This document shows, in pieces, positions 1 to 11,712 of a stretch of DNA of 64,000 bases; the stretch's first letter is position 1; every line of letters begins with the position of its first letter. The position numbers and the translations under genes are program-made. A model generated the notes under the pieces. It ran no database searches, was not told the DNA's origin, and was given only the letters and a program-made list of their open reading frames with translations. The stretch comes from Pectobacterium araliae (GTDB taxonomy: Bacteria; Pseudomonadota; Gammaproteobacteria; Enterobacterales; Enterobacteriaceae): the NCBI RefSeq assembly GCF_037076465.1, contig NZ_AP028908.1, forward strand, positions 1,488,001 through 1,552,000, written 5' to 3'.

Positions 1-758
1 CCATCACCGCCGCCTCGGTGATTAAAGGCGACAACTTCACCACCGTCGATCCTGATGCCTGGTACGGCTTGAGCTGGTTGGTTGCATTGGGCGTCTGTCT
101 GGCGATGGGCACCTTCATTGGTTTCCTGCATGGCTTGGGGGTGACCAAACTGCGTCTGCCGCCGTTCATCGTCACGTTGGGTGGGATGACCATCTGGCGT
201 GGGTTAACGCTGGTGATGAACGACGGTGCGCCAATTGCTGGTTTTGACCCCGGCTATCGCTGGTGGGGACGGGGAGAGATTCTCGGTATTTCGGTGCCGA
301 TCTGGATCTTCGCACTGGTCGCCTTGATGGGGTATCTGGCGCTGCATAAAACCCGCTGGGGTCGCTTTGTATACGCCATCGGCGGCAACACCGAAGCCGC
401 GCGTCTGGCTGGGGTGAATGTGCAACGCGTACTGGTCAGCGTCTACGTCGTGATTGGCTGTCTGGCAGGTCTGGCGGGCTTTATTCTCAGCGCCCGTCTC
501 GGTAGCGCAGAAGCCGTCGCGGGGATCACTTTCGAGCTGCGCGTGATCGCCTCGGTAGTGATTGGCGGCACCTCGCTGATGGGCGGCTATGGCCGGATCA
601 GCGGCACCATTATTGGTTCGATCATCATGGGCATTCTGATTAACGGGCTGGTGTTGATGAACGTATCGGCTTACTACCAGCAGATTATCACCGGGTTAAT
701 TATCGTGCTGGCCGTGGCGTTCGACACCTATGCCAAGAGCCGTCGCGGCGCTATCTAA
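1..758 (+). CDS. Sugar (inositol) ABC transporter permease, 5' end outside window
   Basis: Integral membrane permease of the ribose/inositol ABC family (BPD_transp_2). The reading frame is open from base 3 and continues upstream of the window, so the GTG at 18 is internal and the N-terminus is missing. The visible part has several hydrophobic segments and family-typical stretches: LPPFIVTLGGMTIWRGL near the start, GGNTEAARLAGV in the middle, and VIGGTSLMGGYGRISGT before the last two membrane segments. It lies 39 bases upstream of an inositol dehydrogenase-like gene and heads an inositol catabolic operon, so inositol is the inferred substrate. The permease family is certain; the substrate is inference from neighbours. 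Confidence 0.88.
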   Translation, partial: ITAASVIKGDNFTTVDPDAWYGLSWLVALGVCLAMGTFIGFLHGLGVTKLRLPPFIVTLGGMTIWRGLTLVMNDGAPIAGFDPGYRWWGRGEILGISVPIWIFALVALMGYLALHKTRWGRFVYAIGGNTEAARLAGVNVQRVLVSVYVVIGCLAGLAGFILSARLGSAEAVAGITFELRVIASVVIGGTSLMGGYGRISGTIIGSIIMGILINGLVLMNVSAYYQQIITGLIIVLAVAFDTYAKSRRGAI

Positions 759-797
759 GCCGCGCTCATACCGACTATTTTTCTCACCGAGGTGGAT

Positions 798-1931
798 ATG
801 AAGGATGTACGCATTGGGTTAATCGGCACGGGCTATATCGGTCGTGCGCATGCTATCGCCTACGCACAGGCACCGACGGTCTTCCCGCTGAAAGGCAATC
901 TGGTGAAAGCCATGCTGGCGGAAGTGTCGCCGGAACTGGCGGCTAAACGGGCGCAGGAATTTGGCTTTCAGCGCTCAACGGGGGACTGGCATGAACTGGT
1001 GGCGGACCCAGACATTGACGTGGTGGATATCTGCGCGCCGAATTTTCTGCATAAAACGATGGCGATGGCCGCCATTCAGCATGGCAAGCATGTTTACTCG
1101 GAAAAACCGCTGGCGCTGAACGCGCGTGATGCCCGAGAAATGGTCGATGCTGCGCAGCGGGCAGGGGTGAAAACGCTGGTGGGGTTCAACTACATGAAGA
1201 ACCCGACCTCACAGTTGGCTAAAGAGATTATTGCCAGCGGCGAGATTGGCGAGGTGGTGCACTTTTACGGCACACACAATGAGGACTATTTGGCCGATCC
1301 GAACAAACCCGCAGATTGGCACTGCTTCAAAGAAACGGCTGGGCTGGGGGCGTTGGACGATCTGGCGGCGCACATCGTCAACATGGCGCAGTATCTGGTA
1401 GGCGATATCGCCAGCGTCTGCGGCGATCTGCAAACGGTGATTACGCAGCGTCCAACGGCTCCGGGCAGCAGCGAGGTTGTACTGGTTGAGAATGAAGATC
1501 AGGCGCATGCCATGGTGCGGTTTGTCAGCGGCGCACGCGGCGTGATTGAAACCTCACGCATCGCCTGCGGCCGCAAAATGGGCCTGACCTACGTGGTGAC
1601 GGGCACCAAAGGCACGCTGAGTTTCACGCAGGAACGCATGGCGGAGCTGAAGCTCTATCGGCATGACGAACCGGAACATCGGCAGGGATTTAAAACGCTA
1701 CTGACCGGACCACAGCATCCTGATTATGCGGCCTTCTGCGCCAGTGCCGGACACGGTATTGGATTCAACGATCAGAAAACGGTAGAGGTGCGCGATCTGA
1801 TTGACGGTATTGCGGCTGACGTCCCCATGTGGCCGGATTTCGAAGAGGGCTGGAAAGTCTCGCGAGTTCTGGATGCGATCGTGCAGTCACACGAAACGGC
1901 GCGTTGGGTGAATGTGGACGAGGTGGGCTAA
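798..1931 (+). CDS. iolG: Gfo/Idh/MocA oxidoreductase, inositol 2-dehydrogenase-like
   Basis: NAD(P)-dependent oxidoreductase expected to oxidise myo-inositol (or an isomer) to the inosose, the first step of inositol catabolism in the cytoplasm. The N-terminal Rossmann motif GLIGTGYIGRAHA and the EKPLALN motif of the Gfo/Idh/MocA family are visible, followed by the alpha/beta C-terminal domain. The ATG at 798 is preferred over the in-frame GTG at 792 because GAGG lies just upstream at normal spacing. At 377 residues it is a little longer than classic IolG, so a scyllo-inositol or related substrate is possible. It lies between the permease and the iolC-type kinase on the same strand. The family is secure; the exact substrate is inferred. 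Confidence 0.85.
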   Translation: MKDVRIGLIGTGYIGRAHAIAYAQAPTVFPLKGNLVKAMLAEVSPELAAKRAQEFGFQRSTGDWHELVADPDIDVVDICAPNFLHKTMAMAAIQHGKHVYSEKPLALNARDAREMVDAAQRAGVKTLVGFNYMKNPTSQLAKEIIASGEIGEVVHFYGTHNEDYLADPNKPADWHCFKETAGLGALDDLAAHIVNMAQYLVGDIASVCGDLQTVITQRPTAPGSSEVVLVENEDQAHAMVRFVSGARGVIETSRIACGRKMGLTYVVTGTKGTLSFTQERMAELKLYRHDEPEHRQGFKTLLTGPQHPDYAAFCASAGHGIGFNDQKTVEVRDLIDGIAADVPMWPDFEEGWKVSRVLDAIVQSHETARWVNVDEVG

Positions 1932-1976
1932 TACGCCAGCTGACGTGATTTCTTCTTTTTTACAGGATTGGCCGCT

Positions 1977-3881
1977 ATGAGTAAGGAAAAGACGTTTGAT
2001 GTGATTTGCATGGGGCGCGTTGCTGTCGATCTTTACGGGCAGCAAATCGGCGCGCGTCTGGAAGATATGGGCAGTTTTGCCAAGTATCTGGGTGGGTCGT
2101 CCGGCAACGTGGCTTACGGCACGGCACGACAAGGGCTACGTTCTTCTATGCTGGCGCGGGTGGGCGACGAGCATATGGGGCGCTTCCTGCGTGAAGAGCT
2201 GAATCAGGTCGGCTGCGATACCAACCATTTGATTACCGATAAGGAACGTCTGACGGCGCTGGTGCTGTTGGGCATCAAAGATCGCGATACCTTTCCGCTG
2301 ATTTTCTACCGCGATAACTGCGCTGATATGGCGATCTCGCCGGAGGATTTCACCGAAGATTATATTGCATCGTCCCGCTGTCTGGCGATTACCGGCACGC
2401 ATCTGTCTCATCCCAATACCCGTGAAGCGGTACTGACGGCGCTGCAATACGCACGACGCAACGGCGTGAAAACGGCGCTGGATATTGACTACCGTCCGGT
2501 GCTGTGGGGGCTGACGTCGCTGGGCGATGGCGAAACCCGTTTTGTTGAAGCGCAGGCGGTGACAGAACAGTTGCAGCAGGTGCTGTCGCTGTTTGATGTG
2601 ATTGTCGGCACCGAGGAGGAATTCCACATTGCGGGTGGGAGCACGGATACTTTGCAGGCGCTGCGCAGGGTGCGCCAGCACACGCAGGCGGAGCTGGTGT
2701 GCAAACGCGGGGCGCTGGGCTGCTCGGTGTTTAGCGACGCGATTCCCGATCATCTGGATAAAGGCATCACGATCAAAGGCGTGCGCGTAGATGTGCTGAA
2801 CGTGCTGGGGGCGGGCGATGCGTTTATGTCCGGCCTGCTGCGTGGCTATCTCAACGGTGAAGGCTGGGAGAAAGCCTGTGCGTATGCCAATGCTTGCGGC
2901 GCGTTGGTGGTGTCACGCCACGGCTGTGCCCCAGCGATGCCAAGCAAGATCGAACTGGATAACTATTTAGCACGGGCGGCGAGCGTGCCGCGTCCCGATC
3001 TGGACGACGAGCTTAACCATCTACACCGCGTGACGACGCGGCGTAAACAGTGGCATGAACTGTGCGTGATCGCGTTCGATCACCGTAGCCAACTGGAAGA
3101 CATGGCGCTGAACTGCGGCACCGAAATCAGCCGTATTCCCGCGCTGAAGAAACTGATTCTGCGCGCCAGCTATGAGGCGGCGCAGCAGGCGGGGCTGGAG
3201 GGGAAAGCCGGCCTGCTGTGCGATGGTACGTTCGGGCAGGATGCGCTGAATGACATCACCGGAAAAGGCTGGTGGATTGGCCGACCGATTGAGCTGCCGG
3301 GGTCGCGCCCGTTAACCATGGAGCGCGGTAATATCGGTTCACAGTTAGTGAGCTGGCCACTTGAGCACGTGGTGAAATGTCTGGTGTTCTTCCATCCAGA
3401 AGATGCCCATGCACTGCGACGCGAGCAGGAAATGAAGGTGATCGAGGTCTATCAGGCCTGCTGTCAATCCGGTCATGAACTGCTGCTCGAAGTCATTCTA
3501 CCCGCAGGCATGCCGCACAGCGATGCGCTTTATCTGCGCGCGATTCAACGTTTCTACAACCTCGGCGTGCGGCCAGACTGGTGGAAATTACCACCGCTGT
3601 CCACCGCAGGCTGGGAACAACTCACGCCGCTGCTGGCACAGCGCGATCCCTACTGTCGAGGTGTGGTCATTCTGGGGCTGGATGCGCCGCTGGAAACCCT
3701 GCAACAAGGCTTTAGCGCTGCCGTGGGTTTCCCGATTGTCAAAGGCTTTGCCGTCGGCCGCACCCTGTTTGCCCAGCCTGCGCAAAAGTGGCTGCGTAAC
3801 GAGATCGATGACGCCGAATTGATTGAGCAAGTTAAACATAACTACCTGCAACTGATCGCCGTGTGGCGTCAGCGCGGTTAA
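1977..3881 (+). CDS. iolC: 5-dehydro-2-deoxygluconokinase fused to DUF2090 domain
   Basis: Two-domain inositol catabolic enzyme. Residues 1 to about 320 are a PfkB/ribokinase-type sugar kinase, with GGSSGNVAYGTARQG near the N-terminus and the ATP/anion-hole motif LNVLGAGDAFMSGLLRGY at the end of the kinase part. This part should phosphorylate 5-dehydro-2-deoxy-D-gluconate. The C-terminal half, about 300 residues, is an aldolase-like DUF2090 domain, as in many proteobacterial IolC proteins; it may cleave the phosphorylated product, but that is inference. ATG 1977 is chosen because AGGA sits nine bases upstream; the in-frame TTG at 1968 lacks such a site. It is followed 34 bases later by iolE. 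Confidence 0.9.
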   Translation: MSKEKTFDVICMGRVAVDLYGQQIGARLEDMGSFAKYLGGSSGNVAYGTARQGLRSSMLARVGDEHMGRFLREELNQVGCDTNHLITDKERLTALVLLGIKDRDTFPLIFYRDNCADMAISPEDFTEDYIASSRCLAITGTHLSHPNTREAVLTALQYARRNGVKTALDIDYRPVLWGLTSLGDGETRFVEAQAVTEQLQQVLSLFDVIVGTEEEFHIAGGSTDTLQALRRVRQHTQAELVCKRGALGCSVFSDAIPDHLDKGITIKGVRVDVLNVLGAGDAFMSGLLRGYLNGEGWEKACAYANACGALVVSRHGCAPAMPSKIELDNYLARAASVPRPDLDDELNHLHRVTTRRKQWHELCVIAFDHRSQLEDMALNCGTEISRIPALKKLILRASYEAAQQAGLEGKAGLLCDGTFGQDALNDITGKGWWIGRPIELPGSRPLTMERGNIGSQLVSWPLEHVVKCLVFFHPEDAHALRREQEMKVIEVYQACCQSGHELLLEVILPAGMPHSDALYLRAIQRFYNLGVRPDWWKLPPLSTAGWEQLTPLLAQRDPYCRGVVILGLDAPLETLQQGFSAAVGFPIVKGFAVGRTLFAQPAQKWLRNEIDDAELIEQVKHNYLQLIAVWRQRG

Positions 3882-3915
3882 CCCATTTCTATATGATCGA
3901 ATAAAGGGAAATAAC

Positions 3916-4806
3916 ATGACTATTCAACTTGGTATTAATCCACTCACCTGGACAAATGACGATCTGCCCTCTCTGGGCGCGGACACGCCGCTGGAAACCT
4001 GCCTGAGTGAAGGGCGTCAGGCGGGTTTTGCCGGTTTTGAATTAGGTAATAAATTCCCGCGTCAGGCCAGCGTGCTGGGGCCGATCCTGCAAGCGCACGA
4101 TCTGCGCTTAGTCTCCGGTTGGTATTCCGGCGAACTGCTCACTCGCTCAGTAGAAGAAGAGATTGAGGCGGTGCAGGGGCATCTGGCGCTGTTGCGCGAC
4201 CTTGGCGCGACGGTGCTGGTGTTTGCCGAAGTGACTGGCGCGATTCACGGCGACCAACAGAAACCCGTTCATCTGCGCCCGCGTTTCCCCGAAGAGCGCT
4301 GGCCGGAATATGGCAAAAAGCTAACCGAGTTTGCACGTTATACGCAAAGCCAAGGTGTGCAGATTGCCTATCATCACCATATGGGCACGGTGATTGAAAG
4401 TGCGCAGGACGTGGATAATTTGATGGAACATACCGGGCCGGAAGTCGGGCTGCTGCTGGATACCGGACACTTTACGTTCGCAGGTGCCGATCCGGTGGCG
4501 GTGGCGAAGCGCTGGATTAGCCGGATCAATCACGTTCACTGCAAAGATATTCGCCCTGATGTGCTGAAAGACGTGAAAAACCGCAAGACCAGTTTTCTGG
4601 ACGCGGTGCTGAGCGGTGTCTTTACCGTGCCGGGCGATGGCTGTGTCGATTATCCAGCAGTGTTCAGTATCCTGAAAGCCCATAACTACAGCGGCTGGCT
4701 GGTTGTGGAAGCGGAACAGGATCCGGCTGTCGCGCATCCGCTGACGTACGCGACGCTAGGCTACAATAACTTGCAACGTTTCGCCCAGCAGGCGGAATTG
4801 ATCTGA
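3916..4806 (+). CDS. iolE: myo-inosose-2 dehydratase
   Basis: Second enzyme of inositol catabolism, dehydrating 2-keto-myo-inositol to the trihydroxycyclohexanedione. The product is 296 residues, the usual IolE size, and begins MTIQLGINPLTWTNDD, the typical N-terminus of this xylose-isomerase-like TIM-barrel family. Metal-ligand-rich stretches are visible: AYHHHMGTVIE in the middle, LLLDTGHFTFAG, HVHCKDIRPDVL, and the C-terminal GWLVVEAEQDPA. AGGGAA lies upstream of the ATG. It sits inside the operon between iolC and iolB. No defects are seen. Confidence 0.95.
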   Translation: MTIQLGINPLTWTNDDLPSLGADTPLETCLSEGRQAGFAGFELGNKFPRQASVLGPILQAHDLRLVSGWYSGELLTRSVEEEIEAVQGHLALLRDLGATVLVFAEVTGAIHGDQQKPVHLRPRFPEERWPEYGKKLTEFARYTQSQGVQIAYHHHMGTVIESAQDVDNLMEHTGPEVGLLLDTGHFTFAGADPVAVAKRWISRINHVHCKDIRPDVLKDVKNRKTSFLDAVLSGVFTVPGDGCVDYPAVFSILKAHNYSGWLVVEAEQDPAVAHPLTYATLGYNNLQRFAQQAELI

Positions 4807-4832
4807 TTCGTGGTGATACAGGAGGCTAAAAG

Positions 4833-5669
4833 ATGTCCCGACTCTTATCACGTCATCGTGCCCCTGACGAACAAGGGCGTACGCAGCACATCACACCGGA
4901 AACGGCGGGTTGGCGCTACGTGGGGTTCGATGTGTATCAACTGGCACCGGAGCAGGTGCTATCGCTGCCCGCCAGCGATAGCGAACGCTGTCTGGTGCTG
5001 ATCAGCGGCAAAGCAACGGTGGTCACGCCAGGTGATCGCTTCGAGCAGATTGGCGACAGGATGAGCCCGTTTGAGCGCAGGAAACCCTATGCAGTTTATG
5101 TCACGTCTGGCGAGACGATTACGGTGACGGCACACACGGCACTGGAACTGGCGGTGTGCGCCGCACCGGGATTCGGCACGCATCCGACCCGGCTGATCGC
5201 GCCGCAGGATATTGACGCCGAGCAGCGTGGCGTCGGCAACAACCAGCGCTATGTGCATAATATTTTGCCGGAGGACAAAGCGGCAGACAGCCTGTTGGTG
5301 GTCGAAGTGTACACCGATGAAGGCTGCACCAGTTCTTATCCTAGCCACAAGCATGATGTCGATAACCCGCCGCAGGAAACCTATCTGGAAGAAACCTACT
5401 ATCATCGTTTGAATCCAGAACAGGGATTCTGCCTGCAACGCGTCTATACCGATGACCGTTCATTAGATGAATGTATGGCGGTCTACGATAGGGACGTGGT
5501 GCAGGTGCCGCGCGGCTATCACCCGGTCGCCACTCTTGCAGGCTATGACAGCTACTATCTGAATGTGATGGCAGGCCCGACGCGCCAGTGGCGTTTCACC
5601 TGGGAAGCGGATCATCAGTGGATCAACAGTCCTGAGTATGCGGATAAGCATAGGCAAGGACAGAAATAA
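4833..5669 (+). CDS. iolB: 5-deoxy-glucuronate isomerase
   Basis: Cupin-type isomerase converting 5-deoxy-D-glucuronate to 5-dehydro-2-deoxy-D-gluconate, the substrate of the upstream IolC. The product is 278 residues, close to the family norm. A metal-binding cupin segment rich in His and Glu is visible (SYPSHKHDVDNPPQETYLEETYYHR region, residues about 170-195), followed by VPRGYHPVATLAGYD. AGGAGG at 4820-4825 precedes the start. This is the last gene of the operon: a hairpin terminator lies about 30 bases after the stop. iolD and iolA are not in the window, so the pathway must be completed elsewhere. Confidence 0.95.
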   Translation: MSRLLSRHRAPDEQGRTQHITPETAGWRYVGFDVYQLAPEQVLSLPASDSERCLVLISGKATVVTPGDRFEQIGDRMSPFERRKPYAVYVTSGETITVTAHTALELAVCAAPGFGTHPTRLIAPQDIDAEQRGVGNNQRYVHNILPEDKAADSLLVVEVYTDEGCTSSYPSHKHDVDNPPQETYLEETYYHRLNPEQGFCLQRVYTDDRSLDECMAVYDRDVVQVPRGYHPVATLAGYDSYYLNVMAGPTRQWRFTWEADHQWINSPEYADKHRQGQK

Positions 5670-5700
5670 TCGTCTTGCCGTAAGGTGATAGTGAACGTAT

Positions 5701-5739
5701 CTGGCATAGCGCCTCTCTGTTTTGCGGGGCCTATGCCAG
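5701..5739 (+). terminator. Terminator of the iol operon
   Basis: Inverted repeat CTGGCATAG/CTATGCCAG, extended by further partial pairing inside, followed by TTTTACGTTTG. It lies 32 bases after the iolB stop and fits a Rho-independent terminator. Confidence 0.7.
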
Positions 5740-5844
5740 TTTTACGTTTGGTCAGTGCATTTTCTCATTTAAACCTACCGTTTCTATTGGGCTACTCGTT
5801 ATATTGCCTCGCAAGCATCATAAGGAATGACGGTAAGGGAATTC

Positions 5845-6552
5845 ATGGATGACATAAAAATCTCTGCGTTAGCGGAGGCTGTTGCTGAGGCGATAAAGGA
5901 TATTGTTTATAACGCGATAACCGCTGGCCTGATGAAATCGGTGACCCCAGCCGTATTTTTTACGGCAGGTTCTCCCGGTGCTGGCAAGTCTGAGTTGATT
6001 CGCCAAAGGCTCCGCGTTTTTTCTAATATTCTGGTGATAGATGCTGATGAATTTCGTCGGCTATTGCCTTACTACGAAGAAACCAATGCGCCACTCTTTC
6101 AGCGTGCAGCATCGAATCTTGTTGAATATGTTTACATGAAAGCAGCAGCCGAAGGCTTAGACATCATCATGGATTCAAATTTTGCGAGTTTTAAAAACGC
6201 TGAGTTTAATCTCTCTTTGGCTTTAGAACGTGGCTATTTAACGGCTATTGATTATGTCTATTTGGATCCTGCTCTCGCTTGGGCGTATGCCAGACAGCGA
6301 AAGCGTAAGGTACCATTGAGTGTACTAAAGAATAACTTCATGAAGTGTCGCTCGACGATCAAGAAGGTATTGAAAGATGAACGATTTACCGGAAGAGTAC
6401 AGGTTACGGTGTATTATCGTGAAAAAGACTTTACGCAACCCAATAAATTTAACGTCACTCGTATCAGAAATATTAAAACAGAGACAGAATTTTTGAACTC
6501 GCATCGCTGTCCCTACACTAAACTTGCCCACCTTAATGTCATCGCTGTATAA
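5845..6552 (+). CDS. Zeta-toxin-family P-loop kinase
   Basis: P-loop kinase of the zeta toxin type. Zeta toxins phosphorylate UDP-N-acetylglucosamine or related sugars and are usually toxin-antitoxin components. The Walker A motif GSPGAGKS is at residues 42-49, followed by VIDADEFRRLLPYY (the catalytic-Asp region of zeta kinases) and later DSNFASF. ATG 5845 is favoured because TAAGGGA lies four bases upstream; the upstream ATG at 5827 abuts its only purine-rich stretch. A small gene with a strong ribosome-binding site follows 26 bases later. No epsilon-like antitoxin is visible upstream. Toxin activity is inferred from the family; a housekeeping kinase role cannot be excluded. Confidence 0.8.
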   Translation: MDDIKISALAEAVAEAIKDIVYNAITAGLMKSVTPAVFFTAGSPGAGKSELIRQRLRVFSNILVIDADEFRRLLPYYEETNAPLFQRAASNLVEYVYMKAAAEGLDIIMDSNFASFKNAEFNLSLALERGYLTAIDYVYLDPALAWAYARQRKRKVPLSVLKNNFMKCRSTIKKVLKDERFTGRVQVTVYYREKDFTQPNKFNVTRIRNIKTETEFLNSHRCPYTKLAHLNVIAV

Positions 6553-6578
6553 TAAATACCCAGATTTAAGGAGCGATT

Positions 6579-6917
6579 ATGTCATCAAAATCCGAAGCCA
6601 TACGGGAGAGAAATGCGTTTTCTCTTGCTGAACTCTATGGTGAAGACATTTCCCCTGATGCGGCGAATGCTGACCTGTTAGCGTTTGAGCGTTCTATGGA
6701 TGATATGCTTCCTGTTTTACTTGCCTCTGACGTAGAGAAAACAGGTTTATCCGTTGAGCCTCTGAGAAAAAAATTTGCAGTGGCAGCGGCTAAAACTGAT
6801 GAGATTGTTTTGGTGGAACATGCTGTTTTAGTTGAAAATTCAGGGGTGTGCAGGGATAGTGTGCCAAAGCGTCAGCGGAATAAACCGGTATTCTCTTCCA
6901 AATTCAAAAGTAAATAA
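6579..6917 (+). CDS. Small protein downstream of the zeta-like kinase, possible antitoxin partner
   Basis: Unrecognised 112-residue soluble protein starting MSSKSEAIRERNAFSLAEL, with an acidic first half and a basic tail ending FSSKFKSK. TAAGGAG lies six bases before the ATG, and the gene is closed by a hairpin terminator. Its position directly after the zeta-like kinase and on the same strand suggests one transcription unit, so an antidote or accessory role is possible. That is inference from context only; no domain is recognised. Confidence 0.6.
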   Translation: MSSKSEAIRERNAFSLAELYGEDISPDAANADLLAFERSMDDMLPVLLASDVEKTGLSVEPLRKKFAVAAAKTDEIVLVEHAVLVENSGVCRDSVPKRQRNKPVFSSKFKSK

Positions 6918-6918
6918 T

Positions 6919-6946
6919 AAATCGGCTTCTGATGTGAAGCCGATTT
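6919..6946. terminator. Strong hairpin after the zeta/partner pair
   Basis: An 11-bp perfect stem, AAATCGGCTTC/GAAGCCGATTT, with a six-base loop. It lies directly after the stop of the partner gene and has A/T runs on both sides, so it may also stop transcription arriving on the minus strand from the ABC ATPase fragment. Confidence 0.8.
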
Positions 6947-6993
6947 CAATTCATCGAACCGCATTGTCATTCTATTTCTAAGTTACTTTACTT

Positions 6994-7510
6994 CTAGCGT
7001 CGTTCCCGCCATTCCAACGTGCCTGCTTTCAAATAACCGATATGGCTGGCCATCAACTCGGCTTCCTGCTCGCTGTGCGTGACTAAGAGTGCGGTTTGTC
7101 CGGCGTTGCGCAGGATGTCACGCACTTCCTGTCCTAGTCGTTTGCGGCTGTCGGGGTCGAGACTGGGTAGCGGTTCGTCGAGCAGCAGGACGGCGGGCTG
7201 AGGGGCTAGCGCCCGCGCGAGTGCAATTCGTTGCTGTTGCCCGCCAGACATCTCATGCGGATAGCGCTGTGCTAGCGAGACGAGATCGACCAGCTCAAGC
7301 ATGGCACGGACGCACGACTGCTGGAGATCTTTCGGCTGTTTTCTCAGGCCAAAAGCAATGTTCTGCGCGGCGGTCAGATGGGGAAACAGAGCGTAGTCCT
7401 GGAACACCATCCCGACATTGCGCTGCTCCGGTGGTAGGTGCATGTCAGGGCCTGCCACGCAGCGTTCTCCGACGTGAATCGTTCCCTGAGTCAGGTGTTC
7501 GAAACCCGCA
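6994..7510 (-). pseudogene. ABC transporter ATPase, 5'-truncated (FbpC/PotA-like)
   Basis: Only the C-terminal part of an importer ATPase remains. Visible are the Q-loop (GMVFQDYALFPHLT), the signature SGGQQQRIALARAL, Walker B AVLLLDEPLPSLD and the switch histidine LLVTHSEQEAE. The N-terminal region of about 40-50 residues with the Walker A motif is missing. Upstream the sequence passes directly into a bglG/licT fragment at about 7503-7516. Without Walker A it cannot hydrolyse ATP, so it is called a pseudogene. The pattern resembles Fe(III) or polyamine importers, but the substrate cannot be fixed. The partner permease and binding-protein genes are absent. Confidence 0.85.
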
Positions 7511-8002
7511 AGCTTCGTCATCAGAAAGCGTGACGTTAAAGCGCGCCGACACATAATCTTTTGCCTGTACCCCGATGGCGTACTCTTTTTGGTAGTAGCG
7601 TTTCACTTCCCAACTGAGCTTATTGATGAAGTGGTTGCCCGTTTTGCTACGTTCAACCGCAAAATAGAGATGTTCAGCCAGCGTAAAGAACAGCACTGAA
7701 TTCAGTTTTTCAGCGTATTGGCTTTGCGCCAGCGTGACGATCTCATGAGTAATGTCAAAAAAAGCCGCAGGGATTGTGTCGGTCAAAGAAAGGAAATGCC
7801 GTGATTTCAGGTTTTCCAGCGGAATGAAAACCTGCTCAACGTGCGTCACATCAATCAATGAACCGGGTCTGGCTCCAAATCCAATGCCTTTACCCAACAA
7901 GATCATCTCCTGCTGTTCATGGTCGACTAACAGCATGCTGTTGTTTAAGGCTTTTTTCACTTTAATCACGCGGGATTCCTCGTCACTCTCGTTCCCTGTC
8001 AT
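7511..8002 (-). pseudogene. bglG: BglG/LicT antiterminator, 3'-truncated
   Basis: N-terminal part of a BglG/SacY-family antiterminator. The RNA-binding domain begins RVIKVKKALNNSMLLV, followed by most of the first PRD domain (WEVKRYYQKEYAIG near its end). Intact family members are about 280 residues with two PRD domains; here homology stops near VTLSDDEA, where the DNA changes into an ABC ATPase gene, so PRD2 is gone. ATG 8002 has AGGTGGGG upstream. The RNA-binding domain might still bind the leader RNA, but control by BglF phosphorylation should be lost. It lies 31 bases after bglB. Confidence 0.85.
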
Positions 8003-8033
8003 TACATACCCCACCTGCGGCTGACCCCGCCCG

Positions 8034-11359
<3,326 letters not shown>

Positions 11360-11388
11360 ACGACGATTCCCCTGATCCAGAAACGAAA

Positions 11389-11438
11389 AAAGACCTGAAG
11401 CTCCTCCCATGATGCGGAGTGGGAGAGCTTCAGGTCTT
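11389..11438 (-). terminator. Leader terminator of the bgl operon (antitermination target)
   Basis: Read on the minus strand, a long stem (about 18-19 pairs, one bulge: AAGACCTGAAGCTC.../...GAGCTTCAGGTCTT) is followed by six T residues, just before bglF. This is the terminator that BglG-type proteins prevent from forming. Confidence 0.9.
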
Positions 11439-11461
11439 GCCTAGAAAACTAGTTACACGCC
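11429..11461 (-). promoter_or_regulatory. RAT (ribonucleic antiterminator) site for BglG/LicT
   Basis: On the minus strand, GGCGTGTAACTAGTTTTC followed by TAGGCAAGACCTGAA matches the layout and conserved bases of BglG/LicT RAT sequences (GGATTGTTACT...GCAGGCAAAACCT). Its 3' part overlaps the 5' arm of the leader terminator, as required for mutually exclusive hairpins. It has outlived its regulator, which is truncated downstream. Confidence 0.85.
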
Positions 11462-11712
11462 TGTGCTGTTGTTGTAAGTCCTCGTGCGCGAGAAAGTCAA
11501 ACGGATCGTGCAGCCCTGATAGGTAAGTGTGATGGCAATAGCAGAATGGAGGGATTAGCCTGATGAGCATGCTCAGGTATCTTTGGTTGTCTGTCGCGTG
11601 GGCAGGGTACAAGGGCGCTTGTTAAGTCAAAAGACATCCAGCGCCTGTTTTTTAATGAGTAGGGGGTACTAAAGGTATATCCTAAATAATCCGAGCTGCG
11701 GGGAAGTCGATA
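11462..11712. other. Intergenic region upstream of the bgl operon
   Basis: About 250 bases between the RAT site and yoaG. It should carry the bgl promoter, reading minus. A 12-bp perfect palindrome TGAGCATGCTCA lies at 11564-11575. No convincing promoter boxes or ORF were identified. Confidence 0.4.

Noticed and set aside
11564..11575. Palindrome TGAGCATGCTCA upstream of bglF as an operator
   Set aside because: There is no known regulator match, and its distance to any promoter is unclear.
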